In this document: positions 16,718 to 26,300 of the stretch, piece by piece
Layout of the letters: every line of letters starts with the position of its first letter
Position numbering within the stretch: the stretch's first letter is position 1
Origin: Flavobacterium psychrophilum
Lineage (GTDB): Bacteria > Bacteroidota > Bacteroidia > Flavobacteriales > Flavobacteriaceae
Direction of reading: 5' to 3'
Assembly (NCBI GenBank): GCA_945860385.1
Contig: CAMAQD010000025.1
Location: forward strand, 1 to 51,681
DNA: 51,681 nt
The notes under the pieces: model-generated
What the model saw: the letters and a program-made list of their open reading frames with translations, nothing else
Told to the model about the DNA's origin: nothing
The model's database searches: none
Position numbers and translations under genes: made by a program

Positions 16718-17947
16718 ATGCTTTTTATCTACAATATAATCGTTCAAATTGCGAATCTACTATTGAAAATCATCGCTTTTTTCAGCCCAAAAATGAAACT
16801 TTTTGTCGATGGTCGAAAGCCTGTTTTTAATGTTTTGGCATCTAAAATTAACTCTAACGACAAAACCATTTGGTTTCACGCTGCTTCTTTAGGAGAATAT
16901 GAACAAGGTTTACCGGTAATCGAAAAAATAAAAGAGAAATTTCCCCATCACAAAATCGTGATTACTTTTTTCTCACCTTCGGGTTATGAAGTCCGGAAAA
17001 ACAATACCGTTGCTGATGTTACAGTTTATTTGCCTTTGGATACTCAAAAAAATGCGCAACAATTTTTGAAACTAGTTCATCCTGAAATCGCATTTTTCAT
17101 CAAGTATGAATATTGGCCTAATTATTTGAACGAACTTCGCAAGCTGGAAACTCCAACGTATTTGATTTCCGGAATTTTCAGAGAAAATCAAATGTTCTTC
17201 AAATGGTATGGTGGATTTTACAGAAAAGCATTGGAAACATTCACTTACTTTTTTGTTCAAAACGAAAATTCAAAAAAACTATTATTGCATCTAGGAAAAA
17301 CTAACGTAGCCGTTTCGGGAGACACGCGTTTTGATAGAGTAGCAACTATTTTGGAAAAAGATAATTCTCTGGATTTTATTGAATCATTCAAAAACGAAAC
17401 TTTGACCATCGTTGTGGGAAGTTCGTGGCCAAAAGATGAAAGTTTACTGGTAGAATATATTAATCACACGTCTGAAAAAGTCAAGTTTATTATCGCTCCA
17501 CATAACATTAAGAGTGAACAAATTCTGGAATTGAAAAATTCCATTTCCAAAAAAGTAGTTTTATTTTCGGAAAAAGAAACTACAAATTTGGCCGATTTTG
17601 ATGTTTTCATCATCGACACCATCGGAATCCTAACCAAGATTTACAGTTATGCTGATATTGCATATGTAGGAGGCGGTTTTGGCAATCCTGGCGTTCATAA
17701 CATCTTGGAGCCAGCCACTTTTGGTGTTCCGATTGTAATTGGACCCAATTTCAACCATTTTGCAGAAGCCACCGCATTGGTTAATTTGGAAGGCTGCATT
17801 TCTATTGCCAATAAAAATGAACTTTCTGATGCTTTTTCGAATTTAATTAGAAATGATGACATCCGACATGAAAAAGGCCATATTTGCAACACTTTTGTAC
17901 AAATGAATAAAGGAGCCACGACCATTATTTTAGAAAAAATTCTATAA
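16718..17947 (+). CDS. waaA: 3-deoxy-D-manno-octulosonic acid (Kdo) transferase
   Basis: A 409-residue GT30 glycosyltransferase that attaches Kdo to lipid A at the inner membrane. An N-terminal hydrophobic anchor (about residues 4-22) is followed by the acceptor-binding GT-B half with the catalytic Glu60 in HAASLGEYEQG, and the CMP-Kdo-binding half with VVGSSWPKDE, the IDTIG motif, YVGGGFGNPGVHNILEPA and GPNFNHFAEA. Length is normal. The following 18 bases lead straight into the S46 remnant. Confidence 0.95.
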   Translation: MLFIYNIIVQIANLLLKIIAFFSPKMKLFVDGRKPVFNVLASKINSNDKTIWFHAASLGEYEQGLPVIEKIKEKFPHHKIVITFFSPSGYEVRKNNTVADVTVYLPLDTQKNAQQFLKLVHPEIAFFIKYEYWPNYLNELRKLETPTYLISGIFRENQMFFKWYGGFYRKALETFTYFFVQNENSKKLLLHLGKTNVAVSGDTRFDRVATILEKDNSLDFIESFKNETLTIVVGSSWPKDESLLVEYINHTSEKVKFIIAPHNIKSEQILELKNSISKKVVLFSEKETTNLADFDVFIIDTIGILTKIYSYADIAYVGGGFGNPGVHNILEPATFGVPIVIGPNFNHFAEATALVNLEGCISIANKNELSDAFSNLIRNDDIRHEKGHICNTFVQMNKGATTIILEKIL

Positions 17948-17978
17948 GATCAGAATTCATTTATTCATAGTTCATTAT

Positions 17979-18308
17979 GAATTTGATGTTCCAACGAAAT
18001 TAATCGATTTATATAAAACCAAAAACTACGGCCCGTATGCTGAAAAAGGCAAAATACCAGTTTGTTTTATAGGTACAAATCACACCACCGGTGGTAACTC
18101 AGGAAGTCCTGCAATTGATTCTAAAGGAAATTTAATAGGACTCAATTTCGACAGAGTTTGGGAAGGAACGATGAGCGATATTTATTATGACCCAAGTATC
18201 TGTAGAAATGTCATGGTTGATGTGCGCTACATTCTATTTATTATAGATAAATATGCGGGTGCACAAAACATACTAAATGAGTTGAAATTGGTTCATCCAA
18301 AAAAATAA
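17979..18308 (+). pseudogene. Remnant of an S46-family dipeptidyl-peptidase (C-terminal piece)
   Basis: An open frame without a start codon encodes the last 110 residues of an S46 peptidase (DPP7/DPP11 type, periplasmic dipeptidyl-peptidases that process peptides from the N-terminus). It reads EFDVPTKLIDLYKTKNYGPY, then TNHTTGGNSGSPA with the nucleophilic Ser, NLIGLNFDRVWEGTMSDIYY, and ends LKLVHPKK. Full-length members have about 700 residues, so over 80 percent is missing. The frame is open back to about 17943 but loses similarity before 17979, and no ATG, GTG or TTG is usefully placed. It is a truncated remnant directly after waaA. Confidence 0.85.
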
Positions 18309-18484
18309 AACTAAGAATAAATACTTCTGAAAAAAGTATAAAAACAGAGTTCGATTAGAATGTCTATTATTTATTAAGTTTTTATTTATAAAGTCCAAAT
18401 GGTAATAATTATATCCTAAGATCTCGAAAGGAAAAAAAAAATTAAAAAAATAATGAAAAAATATTTTAACTATTAAAAAATTTA

Positions 18485-18492
18485 TATCTTTG
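18485..18492 (+). promoter_or_regulatory. -7 promoter element of the small repeat lipoprotein
   Basis: TATCTTTG matches TAnnTTTG; the predicted leader is about 32 nt. The -33 region is AT-rich without TTTG. The 18309-18484 spacer otherwise shows nothing but AT-rich sequence. Confidence 0.6.
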
Positions 18493-18529
18493 CCCCGAAT
18501 TAATAATTAACCTTTTATAATTAAGTAAG

Positions 18530-18727
18530 ATGAAAAAAGTACTTTTAAGTTTAGCCGTTGTTGCTGTATTGACTGTTGTATCATGTAAAAAAGCTGAACC
18601 AGCTGCTGAAACTACAACTGTAGACACTACTGCTGTTGTTATGGACACTACTGCTGTAGTTACAGATTCAACTACTGTTGTTACTGACACAACTGCTGTT
18701 GCTCCTGAAGCTCCAGCTGCTAAGTAA
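18530..18727 (+). CDS. Tiny Thr/Val-repeat lipoprotein
   Basis: A 65-residue predicted lipoprotein starting MKKVLLSLAVVAVLTVVSCK, with lipobox TVVSC. After a short Lys/Glu/Ala stretch the mature part consists of four imperfect copies of DTTAVV(M/T)DT or DSTTVVTDT, then APEAPAAK. No Cys, aromatic or charged active-site residues occur, so a spacer or surface-coat role is more likely than an enzyme; this is inference. It has its own promoter and a strong terminator, suggesting a well-expressed single-gene unit. Confidence 0.85.
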   Translation: MKKVLLSLAVVAVLTVVSCKKAEPAAETTTVDTTAVVMDTTAVVTDSTTVVTDTTAVAPEAPAAK

Positions 18728-18748
18728 TTCTAAATTACAGAAAAAATA

Positions 18749-18775
18749 AGCTACGCATTGCGTGGCTTTTTTTTT
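18749..18775 (+). terminator. Terminator of the small lipoprotein gene
   Basis: AGCTACGC and GCGTGGCT form an 8-bp stem with loop ATT followed by nine T, 22 bases after the stop. Confidence 0.9.
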
Positions 18776-18850
18776 GCCTTGAACTCAAAAATTTTGAATT
18801 AGCGTTTAAAAATTTATTTTTAAAGCATTTGGAATTTACAAGAAATAGAA

Positions 18851-18881
18851 AGCCAAACACCGAAAAGTGTTTGGCTTTTTT
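18851..18881 (+). terminator. Second hairpin terminator in the intergenic region
   Basis: AGCCAAACAC and GTGTTTGGCT form a perfect 10-bp stem with a 6-base loop and six T. No gene ends between it and the terminator at 18749, so it is either a back-up terminator or a remnant of a lost gene. Confidence 0.8.
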
Positions 18882-18938
18882 GTTATATTTATTTGTCTTC
18901 TAACTTCAATCAAGAGTTGGACTTTCAGTAGAACAAAG

Positions 18939-18960
18939 GTTTGGCAAGAGTTTGGCAACA
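18939..18960. repeat. Two 11-bp direct repeats
   Basis: GTTTGGCAAGA is followed at once by GTTTGGCAACA. It lies in the otherwise empty 18882-18966 stretch near the 3' side of the tRNA-Leu unit. Confidence 0.5.
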
Positions 18961-18966
18961 AGGCAT

Positions 18967-19008
18967 AAAAAAAACCGCAAAGAATTAACAATTAAGTCTT
19001 TACGGTTT
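18967..19008 (-). terminator. Terminator of the tRNA-Gly/tRNA-Leu unit
   Basis: On the minus strand AAACCG plus AAAGA pairs with TCTTT plus CGGTTT, with one T-G pair between the two blocks and an AT-rich loop. A run of T follows. It ends 8 bases after the tRNA-Leu discriminator base. Confidence 0.75.
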
Positions 19009-19015
19009 AACTAAG

Positions 19016-19101
19016 TACTCAGAGCGGGACTTGAACCCGCACGAACATTGCTGTTCACTGGATTTTAAGTCCAGCGTGTCTACCAATTTCACCATCCGAG
19101 C
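19016..19101 (-). tRNA. tRNA-Leu (anticodon TAA)
   Basis: An 86-nt class II tRNA on the minus strand. The acceptor stem GCTCGGA pairs with TCTGAGT with two G-T pairs, the anticodon loop CTTAAAA gives anticodon TAA, and a long variable arm precedes the T arm GCGGGTTCAAGTCCCGC. Its first 12 bases are repeated upstream at 19156-19167. Confidence 0.95.
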
Positions 19102-19155
19102 ATTTTGCTTTTTTAATGTTATATCTAATTTTTAGAAAAAATTAATTAAATACAG

Positions 19156-19210
19156 CACCATCCGAGCGATTTGCCTTTTGACGCATATCTAATAAGAAAT
19201 TAAATATACT
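19156..19210. repeat. Partial duplication of the tRNA-Leu 5' end and leader
   Basis: CACCATCCGAGC recurs exactly 66 bases away from its copy at the tRNA-Leu 5' end (19090-19101), and the following 45 or so bases (TTTGC..., ATATCTAAT, AGAAA, TTAA) match imperfectly. It is a decayed duplication in the spacer between tRNA-Leu and tRNA-Gly and cannot form a tRNA. Confidence 0.75.
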
Positions 19211-19232
19211 TTCATCAAGCAGTATGGTTTTG

Positions 19233-19305
19233 AGCGAAAAACGGGGCTCGAACCCGCGACCTCGACCTTGGCAAGGTCGCGCTCTACCAACTGAGCTATT
19301 TTCGC
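19233..19305 (-). tRNA. tRNA-Gly (anticodon GCC)
   Basis: A 73-nt cloverleaf on the minus strand with acceptor stem GCGAAAA/TTTTCGC, anticodon loop TTGCCAA giving GCC and T arm GCGGGTTCGAGCCCCG-like. It is the first gene of the tRNA-Gly, tRNA-Leu unit. Confidence 0.95.
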
Positions 19306-19352
19306 ATTTTCAATCTGTAAAAGAACGCGTTACTTATATCGTAATGCGGATG

Positions 19353-19383
19353 CAAATTTAATACATTAATTCAATTACACAAG
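19353..19383 (-). promoter_or_regulatory. Promoter of the tRNA-Gly/tRNA-Leu unit
   Basis: On the minus strand a CTTG (19383-19380, one base off TTTG), a 19-base spacer and TAAATTTG (19360-19353). The leader is about 40 nt and holds the palindrome AACGCGTT. Confidence 0.7.
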
Positions 19384-19451
19384 CGTTTTTTATAAAAAAA
19401 ATTCAGCCAAAAGCTAAGCTTCTGATAACCCAAACTTTAAAGCCAACACAA

Positions 19452-22058
19452 CTATTTTTTAGTCAACATTCTCTTGATTTCGTTGAGTTTCATCAAGGCT
19501 TCCATTGGCGTAATGGTGTTGATGTCCAAGCTTAAAATCTCATCTTTGATTTCTTCCAATAAAGGATCGTCCAGATTAAAGAAACTCATTTGCATTTCGT
19601 CCTTCGCCGATTTGATTCCGCTCAATGCTTCGCTGGAATGATCTTTCTCCAGTTTTTTCAAAAGCTTTTGCGCTTTTAGAATCACGATTTGTGGCATTCC
19701 CGCCATTTTTGCCACGTGAATTCCAAAACTGTGAGCACTTCCTCCTTTTACTAATTTTCGAATAAAAAGAACGGTGTCTTTTAATTCTTTCACCGAAACA
19801 TTATAATTCTGGATCCTCGGCAAGGATTCGCTCATTTCATTCAACTCGTGATAGTGCGTTGCGAAAAGCGTTTTAGGTTTTGATGGATGTTCGTGCAAAA
19901 ACTCGGCGATTGCCCAAGCGATAGAGATTCCGTCATAAGTACTAGTTCCTCTTCCAATTTCGTCCAACAAGACCAAACTTCTATCGGAAATATTGTTCAA
20001 GATGGAAGCAGTTTCATTCATTTCGACCATAAAAGTGGATTCTCCCATCGAAATATTGTCGGAAGCTCCTACTCTGGTGAATATTTTATCGATAATTCCC
20101 ATTCTCACGCTGTCTGCCGGAACAAAACTTCCCATTTGAGCCAGTAGAACAATCAAAGCGGTTTGACGCAAAATAGCCGATTTTCCGGACATATTTGGAC
20201 CCGTAATCATTATGAGTTGTTGCGTTTCTCTATCAAGGAAAACATCATTGGCAATATAAGGCGTTCCGACTGGCAATTGCTTTTCGATAACGGGATGCCT
20301 TCCGTTTTTGATTTCCAGTTCGAATGTTTCGTCCAATTCTGGACAAATGTATTTGTTTTCGATGGCCAATTGCGTGAAAGAGCACAAGCAATCCAATTGC
20401 GCCACCAAATTGGCATTCATTTGAACAGGCTTGATGTAAGTCGCTATCCAACTCACCAATTGCTCGAATAATTCGACTTCTATTTTATGAATTTTTTCTT
20501 CGGCACCCAGAATTTTGGTTTCGTATTCTTTTAATTCCTCGGTGATATAACGTTCTGCATTGACCAAGGTTTGTTTCCGAATCCATTCTGTTGGAACCTT
20601 ATCTTTGTGCATATTTCTGACTTCGATGTAATATCCGAAAACATTATTGAAGGAAATTTTCAAGGAAGAAATCCCGGTTAATTGCGATTCTCTCTTTTCA
20701 ATTCCTTCCAAAAATTCTTTTCCGGAAGTTGATATAGCTCGTAAATCGTCCAATTCTTCGTTGATTCCCTTGGCAATCGCATTTCCTTTGGCAATAGCCA
20801 CGGGAGCATCTTGGTTTAAAACCGTTTTAATTTTTTCGCGCAACAAATCGCAACTGTGCAGGCTGTCGCCAATGACTTTCACGGCTTCTTGCGGACTTTC
20901 TAACGCCAAGGTTTTTATTGGAATAATGGCATCCAAGGATTCTTTCAGATAAACCACTTCGCGAGGCGATACTTTTCCGGCAGCAATTTTTGAAATCAAA
21001 CGCTCTAAATCCGAAATTTGCTTGATTTGCTTTTGGATATTCTTTAAAACGTTTTGATTCTCTTTTAAATAAGAAACCACTTGGTGACGGTTTCGTATTT
21101 TATTCGCATCTTTCAAAGGCAAAGCCAACCACCGTTTTAGCAAACGACCACCCATTGGCGAAAGCGTTTTGTCAATCACATCGAGCAGCGTAACCGCATT
21201 TGGATTGTAACTGTGATATAATTCGAGATTGCGAATGGTAAAGCGATCCATCCAAACATAAGCATCTTCGGCAATGCGCTGAATCGAAGTTATATGTTGG
21301 ACTTTATTATGTTGTGTTTCGGATAGATAATACAAAATAGCTCCAGAAGCAATAATTCCTTCTTTCAATTCTTCGATTCCAAAACCTTTAAGCGATACCG
21401 TTTGAAAATGCTTTGTCAAGATTTCAAAAGCATAATCTTCTTTGTAAATCCAATCTTCCAGATAAAAACAGTGATAATCCTCACCAAAAGTTTCCCTAAA
21501 ATTGATTTTATTATTCTTTGGAACCAAAACTTCGCTTGGATTGAAGTTCTGCAATAGTTTGTCAATATATTCCGCATTGCCCTGAGCGGTCAGAAATTCA
21601 CCTGTAGAAACATCCAAAAATGAAATTCCGATAGATTTATTAGCAAAGTAAATAGCCGCCAAGAAATTATTGGTCTTCGATTGCAAAACCTCATCATTCA
21701 TCGAAACACCCGGAGTTACCAGTTCTGTAACGCCACGTTTCACAATTGTTTTGGTCATTTTTGGGTCCTCGAGTTGGTCGCAAATGGCAACACGAAGTCC
21801 CGCTTTAACCAATTTTGGCAAATAAGTATTCAAAGAATGATGCGGAAAACCTGCAAGAGCCGTTTCGGTTTCGGAACCTGCACCACGTTTGGTTAATACG
21901 ATTCCCAAAATTTTTGAAGCACGAACCGCATCTTCGCCGAAAGTTTCATAAAAATCGCCGACTCTAAACAATAAACAAGCATCAGGATATTTCCTTTTGA
22001 TTTCGTTGTATTGCTTCATTAAAGGTGTTTCCTTGACCGCTTTATCTTTAGATGACAA
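19452..22058 (-). CDS. mutS: DNA mismatch repair protein MutS
   Basis: An 868-residue MutS, which recognises base mismatches and recruits MutL. The mismatch-reading F36-Y37-E38 lies in RVGDFYETF. Connector, core and clamp domains follow, then the ATPase with Walker A GPNMSGKSA, the stretch STFMVEMNE, Walker B LVLLDEIGRGTS and the ATHYHEL motif. The start used is a TTG at 22058, because the preceding conserved KETPLMKQY stretch belongs to the family; the first ATG (22019) would remove it. The gene diverges from the DUF1573 gene. Confidence 0.96.
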   Translation of the reverse strand: MSSKDKAVKETPLMKQYNEIKRKYPDACLLFRVGDFYETFGEDAVRASKILGIVLTKRGAGSETETALAGFPHHSLNTYLPKLVKAGLRVAICDQLEDPKMTKTIVKRGVTELVTPGVSMNDEVLQSKTNNFLAAIYFANKSIGISFLDVSTGEFLTAQGNAEYIDKLLQNFNPSEVLVPKNNKINFRETFGEDYHCFYLEDWIYKEDYAFEILTKHFQTVSLKGFGIEELKEGIIASGAILYYLSETQHNKVQHITSIQRIAEDAYVWMDRFTIRNLELYHSYNPNAVTLLDVIDKTLSPMGGRLLKRWLALPLKDANKIRNRHQVVSYLKENQNVLKNIQKQIKQISDLERLISKIAAGKVSPREVVYLKESLDAIIPIKTLALESPQEAVKVIGDSLHSCDLLREKIKTVLNQDAPVAIAKGNAIAKGINEELDDLRAISTSGKEFLEGIEKRESQLTGISSLKISFNNVFGYYIEVRNMHKDKVPTEWIRKQTLVNAERYITEELKEYETKILGAEEKIHKIEVELFEQLVSWIATYIKPVQMNANLVAQLDCLCSFTQLAIENKYICPELDETFELEIKNGRHPVIEKQLPVGTPYIANDVFLDRETQQLIMITGPNMSGKSAILRQTALIVLLAQMGSFVPADSVRMGIIDKIFTRVGASDNISMGESTFMVEMNETASILNNISDRSLVLLDEIGRGTSTYDGISIAWAIAEFLHEHPSKPKTLFATHYHELNEMSESLPRIQNYNVSVKELKDTVLFIRKLVKGGSAHSFGIHVAKMAGMPQIVILKAQKLLKKLEKDHSSEALSGIKSAKDEMQMSFFNLDDPLLEEIKDEILSLDINTITPMEALMKLNEIKRMLTKK

Positions 22059-22149
22059 AATTTTTTTGTTTAAATTTATTAGAAAGCGAATTTATATATT
22101 TTATGGCGAATTACGAACACTTCGAAAATTAAAATATTTTTAAGAAAAT

Positions 22150-22184
22150 TTTGTGCGTGAATTTCGAATTTTTCTATAAATTTG
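22150..22184 (+). promoter_or_regulatory. Promoter of the DUF1573 gene
   Basis: TTTG (22150-22153), a 23-base spacer and TAAATTTG (22177-22184) match the consensus. The predicted start near 22190 leaves a leader of about 20 nt and excludes the in-frame TTG at 22151 as translation start. Confidence 0.75.
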
Positions 22185-22210
22185 TCATTGAATTTAAAAT
22201 AAAAATAAAA

Positions 22211-22666
22211 ATGAAAAAATTAATAACACTTTCAATAGCTCTTTTAGCATTTGCTTTTACTAATGCTCAAGAAACTACAAAAATTACAAAAAAAACTACG
22301 AAAACAACTAAAATTACTTTACCTAAAGTTGAAGGAGCTGGAATGGTTTTCGAATCTGAAACAATCGATTATGGCACAGTTGCTGCCAATTCAGACGGTA
22401 AACGAGAATTTGTATTTACGAACAATGGCAACAAACCCTTGATTATTACTAATGCTCAAGGTTCTTGTGGATGCACAGTTCCAACATATTCTAAAGAGCC
22501 TATTGCACCAGGAGCAAAAGGCGTTATTGGAGTAAAATATGATACTTCGAGAGCGGGACAACCTTTTACAAAAACGGTAACAATTACCTCAAATGCAGCT
22601 GGAATTCCTACAAAAACACTTACTATTAAAGGTATTGTGCTTGCAGCTGAAACTCAAAAAAGCTAG
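22211..22666 (+). CDS. Secreted DUF1573 protein
   Basis: A 151-residue protein with signal peptide MKKLITLSIALLAFAFTNAQ, a Thr/Lys-rich linker, and one DUF1573 domain, an immunoglobulin-like beta sandwich common in secreted proteins of Bacteroidota. The hallmark SCGCTVP and the following PGAKGVIGVKYDTS and the repeated TITSNA/TLTIKG strands are visible. Its function is not known. The start is set at 22211 because the promoter covers the upstream part of the frame. A strong terminator follows. Confidence 0.9.
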   Translation: MKKLITLSIALLAFAFTNAQETTKITKKTTKTTKITLPKVEGAGMVFESETIDYGTVAANSDGKREFVFTNNGNKPLIITNAQGSCGCTVPTYSKEPIAPGAKGVIGVKYDTSRAGQPFTKTVTITSNAAGIPTKTLTIKGIVLAAETQKS

Positions 22667-22687
22667 ATTTCAAATTATTACTCTATT

Positions 22688-22717
22688 AAAGCTTCCTTTT
22701 TTGGAAGCTTTTTTTAT
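22688..22717 (+). terminator. Terminator of the DUF1573 gene
   Basis: AAAGCTTCC and GGAAGCTTT form a 9-bp stem with a 6-T loop, followed by more T. It lies 21 bases after the stop. Confidence 0.9.
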
Positions 22718-22737
22718 TTAAATACTCATCAACACTT

Positions 22738-23274
22738 ATGAGAAAGCTGGAAAACAGTGAACTTGACCGAAAATCTATCGCCGATTTTAAACAATCTGAA
22801 AAGACACCCCTAATTATTGTTTTGGATGACATTCGGAGTTTGCATAATATTGGCTCTGTATTTAGAACAGCCGATGCTTTTTTGATTGAAAAAATATATT
22901 TGTGCGGCATTACGGCAACACCTCCTAATAAGGAAATACACAAAACTGCCCTCGGAGCAACCGAAACCGTGGCTTGGGAACATTCTAAAAATGTACTCGA
23001 AGTGATCGAAAATTTGAAAACTGCAGGTACAACAGTTCTTGCTATCGAACAAGTTGAAAGCGCTGTTTTTCTTCAAGATTTTAAAGTAGAGAAAGACAAA
23101 AAATATGCTTTGGTTTTTGGCAATGAAGTCTTTGGCGTAGCACAAGAAGCGGTTGCTATTTGTGATGGCTGCATCGAAATTCCACAGTTGGGGACGAAAC
23201 ATTCCTTAAATATTTCCGTTAGTGCAGGAATTGTTGTTTGGGATTTGTTTCAAAAACTAAAATGGAATTTGTAG
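22738..23274 (+). CDS. TrmH/SpoU-family RNA 2'-O-methyltransferase
   Basis: A 178-residue SPOUT methyltransferase that uses S-adenosylmethionine to methylate ribose 2'-OH in tRNA or rRNA. Motif 1 is LDDIRSLHNIGSVFRTADA with the conserved Asn and Arg, motif 2 is ALVFGNEVFGV, and motif 3 is EIPQLGTKHSLNISVSAGI, which together form the knotted cofactor site. The short length means no extra RNA-binding domain. The RNA target cannot be named. The start ATG at 22738 follows the DUF1573 terminator by 20 bases, and no -7 element is seen in that gap. Confidence 0.9.
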   Translation: MRKLENSELDRKSIADFKQSEKTPLIIVLDDIRSLHNIGSVFRTADAFLIEKIYLCGITATPPNKEIHKTALGATETVAWEHSKNVLEVIENLKTAGTTVLAIEQVESAVFLQDFKVEKDKKYALVFGNEVFGVAQEAVAICDGCIEIPQLGTKHSLNISVSAGIVVWDLFQKLKWNL

Positions 23275-23279
23275 ATTTG
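23272..23279 (+). promoter_or_regulatory. -7 promoter element of the large T9SS protein
   Basis: TAGATTTG overlaps the TAG stop of the methyltransferase gene. A TTTG lies 24 bases upstream. The predicted leader is about 35 nt. Confidence 0.5.
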
Positions 23280-23319
23280 TTAAAAATTGCATTTTCCCTA
23301 TTTTTTTCTTGATTATTTT

Positions 23320-26300
23320 ATGAAAAAACTACTCTTTCTCGTTTTACTACTCTCTACTTTTTTCGGATACGGACAATATACTTTAATTCCAGATGTGAAT
23401 TTTGAGAAAGCGTTAATTGATTTAGGTATTGATACTGGTGCGCCTGATGGGAAAGTAATAACAGCTAGAATAAACACACTAACCACTTTGGGTGTTTTTA
23501 ATAGAAGTATAACTGATTTGTCTGGAATTCAGGATTTTTTGGCATTGAAAGATTTAAGTTGCTATAATAATAAACTAACTAACTTAGATGTTACAAAAAA
23601 TACGTCTTTAACTTATTTATCGTGTGCAGTTAATCAATTAACTAGTTTGAATGTTTCTAAAAACACTTCTATAAATATTTTGATTTGTTATTCGAATCAA
23701 TTAACTAATTTGGATGTTTCTAAAAACACTTCTTTGACTTATTTAGAGTGTAATGATAATAAATTAACCAGTTTAGATTTTACAAAAAATACGGTTATAA
23801 CTACCTTAAGATGTAGTTTTAATCAATTAACTAGTCTTAATTTAAATAACGGTAATAGTTCAATTATTGACCCCTCTAATCCATATTTTGATTTAACCTC
23901 CAACCCCAAGCTAACCTGCATACAAGTTGATAATAAAGCATATTCTGACACTAACTGGTCATCCAAAAAAGACGCCACAGCAAGTTTTTCAGAAAACTGT
24001 AGTAAAACCGCTGCAGCAATCGCACCTCCCGTAATCACCGCAACTGGAAATCAAACTTATTGCGCGGGAACTTCTCTGAAAATTGTAGAAACCATCTCGA
24101 TAACAAGCGACCCGGCTGAACCTGAAACGGATGCTATTTATATTCAAATATCGTCGGGCTATGTATTTGGTCAAGATCAATTGACTCTTTTTAATCCAAC
24201 TGCACATCCAAAAATTATTACTAGTTGGGATTCAGTTGCAGGAAAACTTAAATTATCAAGTCCAACAGGCGTAAAAATTCCATACGTAGACTTTGAAACA
24301 GCCATAAAAGATATTGTATATAGCAATTCATCCCCGAATCCTTCGGGAACTCGAAACTTTTCTATCTCCATTGGACAGGCAAATTTTCTTCCATCTACAG
24401 GTCATTATTATGAATTTGTATCTAGCATAGGAATTACTTGGACAGCAGCAAAAACAGCAGCAGAAGCACTTAATTATTATGGCTTAAAAGGCTATTTAGC
24501 CACAATTTCTTCCTTAGAAGAAGTGCGAATTTCTGGAGAGCAAGCTAAAGGGGCGGGCTGGATTGGTGGAAGTGATGCTGCCACAGAAGGTGTTTGGAAA
24601 TGGGTTACTGGCCCAGAAGGACTAGCTAATGGAGGAACTGGAACTACTTTTTGGAATGGGGCCGTAAACGGAAATACCCCAAATTTCGCCTATTGGAATA
24701 CTAACGAACCTAACCAATCTGGCGATGAAGATTATGCACATGTCACTGCTCCAGGAGTAGGTAATCCAGGCTCTTGGAATGATTTATCCAACACGGGCGA
24801 ACCAACCGGAAATTATCAACCCAAAGGCTATATCGTTGAATATGGTGGAATGCCGGGCGATCCAATTCTTAAAATTTCGGCGAGTACAACAATAACAATT
24901 CCTAAAATAACAAGTACCACTCCTAGTTCAATATGTGGCTCTGGAGCTGTTACTCTTCAAGCATCTGCAACTGATGGTATTGTAAGTTGGTATACTTCAA
25001 ATACTGGTGGAACGCCAATAGCAGCAGGAAATTCATTTATTACACCCATAATTTACACTTCTACTTCCTATTATGTTGATGCTACAAACGGAAGTTGTCC
25101 AACTACGGCAAGAACAGAAATTATTGCCACTATAAAAACTTTGCCCAGTTTACCTCAAATTGCTGTTTCTTCTACAAGTCCTGTATTATATTGCTTGAAT
25201 ACCACTGCAATTCCTTTGGCAGCAACTGCGGCGGTAAACTGCACTTTAAATTGGTACACTTTGCCAAGCGGAGGTATTGCTTCTGCTGCCGCACCTGCAC
25301 CAATCACAACAGTCGCTGGCTCTACCACTTATTATGTAAGTCAAACAGATAGCACTAGTAACTGCGAAAGTCCTCGAGTTGCAATAATAGTAACTGTTAA
25401 CCCATTACCTACCGTGCCGTTAGTGAACAATATTTCCTATTGTAACAACGCAATTAGTGTTCCTTTAATAGCAACTGCTTCTGCAAATTGTACTCTCAAT
25501 TGGTACACAACACTTACGGGAGGCACGCCAAACTCAACAAGTCCAACTCCTTCAACAGTAACAGTAGGCTCAACAAAATATTATGTGAGTCAAACCATAA
25601 TTGCAACAGGTTGCGAAGGACCAAGAGCCGAAATCACAGTAACAGTAAATCCACTACCAATAGCGCCAATAGTAAATAATATTGCCTATTGTCATAATGA
25701 AATCGCAATTCCTCTAACAGCAACCGCATCGGCTAATTCTTCTCTTAATTGGTACACAATTCCAACAGGCGGGCCATCAAGCGCAACAAGCCCTACTCCA
25801 TCGACAGCCACTGTAGGCACAATAAAATACTACTTAAGCCAAACCATCACAGCTACAGGATGCGAAGGACCACGATCTGAAATTACAGTGACTATTAATC
25901 CATTGCCAGTTGTCAAGGATGTTACCATTACGCAATGTGATTCCGACTTAATTGCGGATGGAAAAACATTATTTAATTTGACCGTAAATAATAATGTAAT
26001 TTCAGCCAACTATAACAATGAAACATTTACATACTACACTTCTTCAAACGGAGCGAATAATGCCATTGCAGCTGATTTGATTCCACATGAATTGGCTTTT
26101 GAAAATACGACTCCAACAGTAATGGACATTTGGTCAAGAATAACCAATAAAATAACTGGGTGTTCTAGTGTTGCAAAAATAACGTTGAAAGTTCCTGCTA
26201 CCAACATTAATCCAAACTACAAAATTCCGTTCGCACCTGTTTGCGATGATTTTTTAGATGCCAGTGGAAATAATACTGCCAATAATAACAAACGTGATGG

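Noticed and set aside
18882..19210. tRNA-Leu region as integration site of an element
   Set aside because: No integrase or repeated 3' tRNA end is present; the duplicated part is the tRNA 5' end, which is not where such elements normally insert. It is listed only as a decayed duplication.
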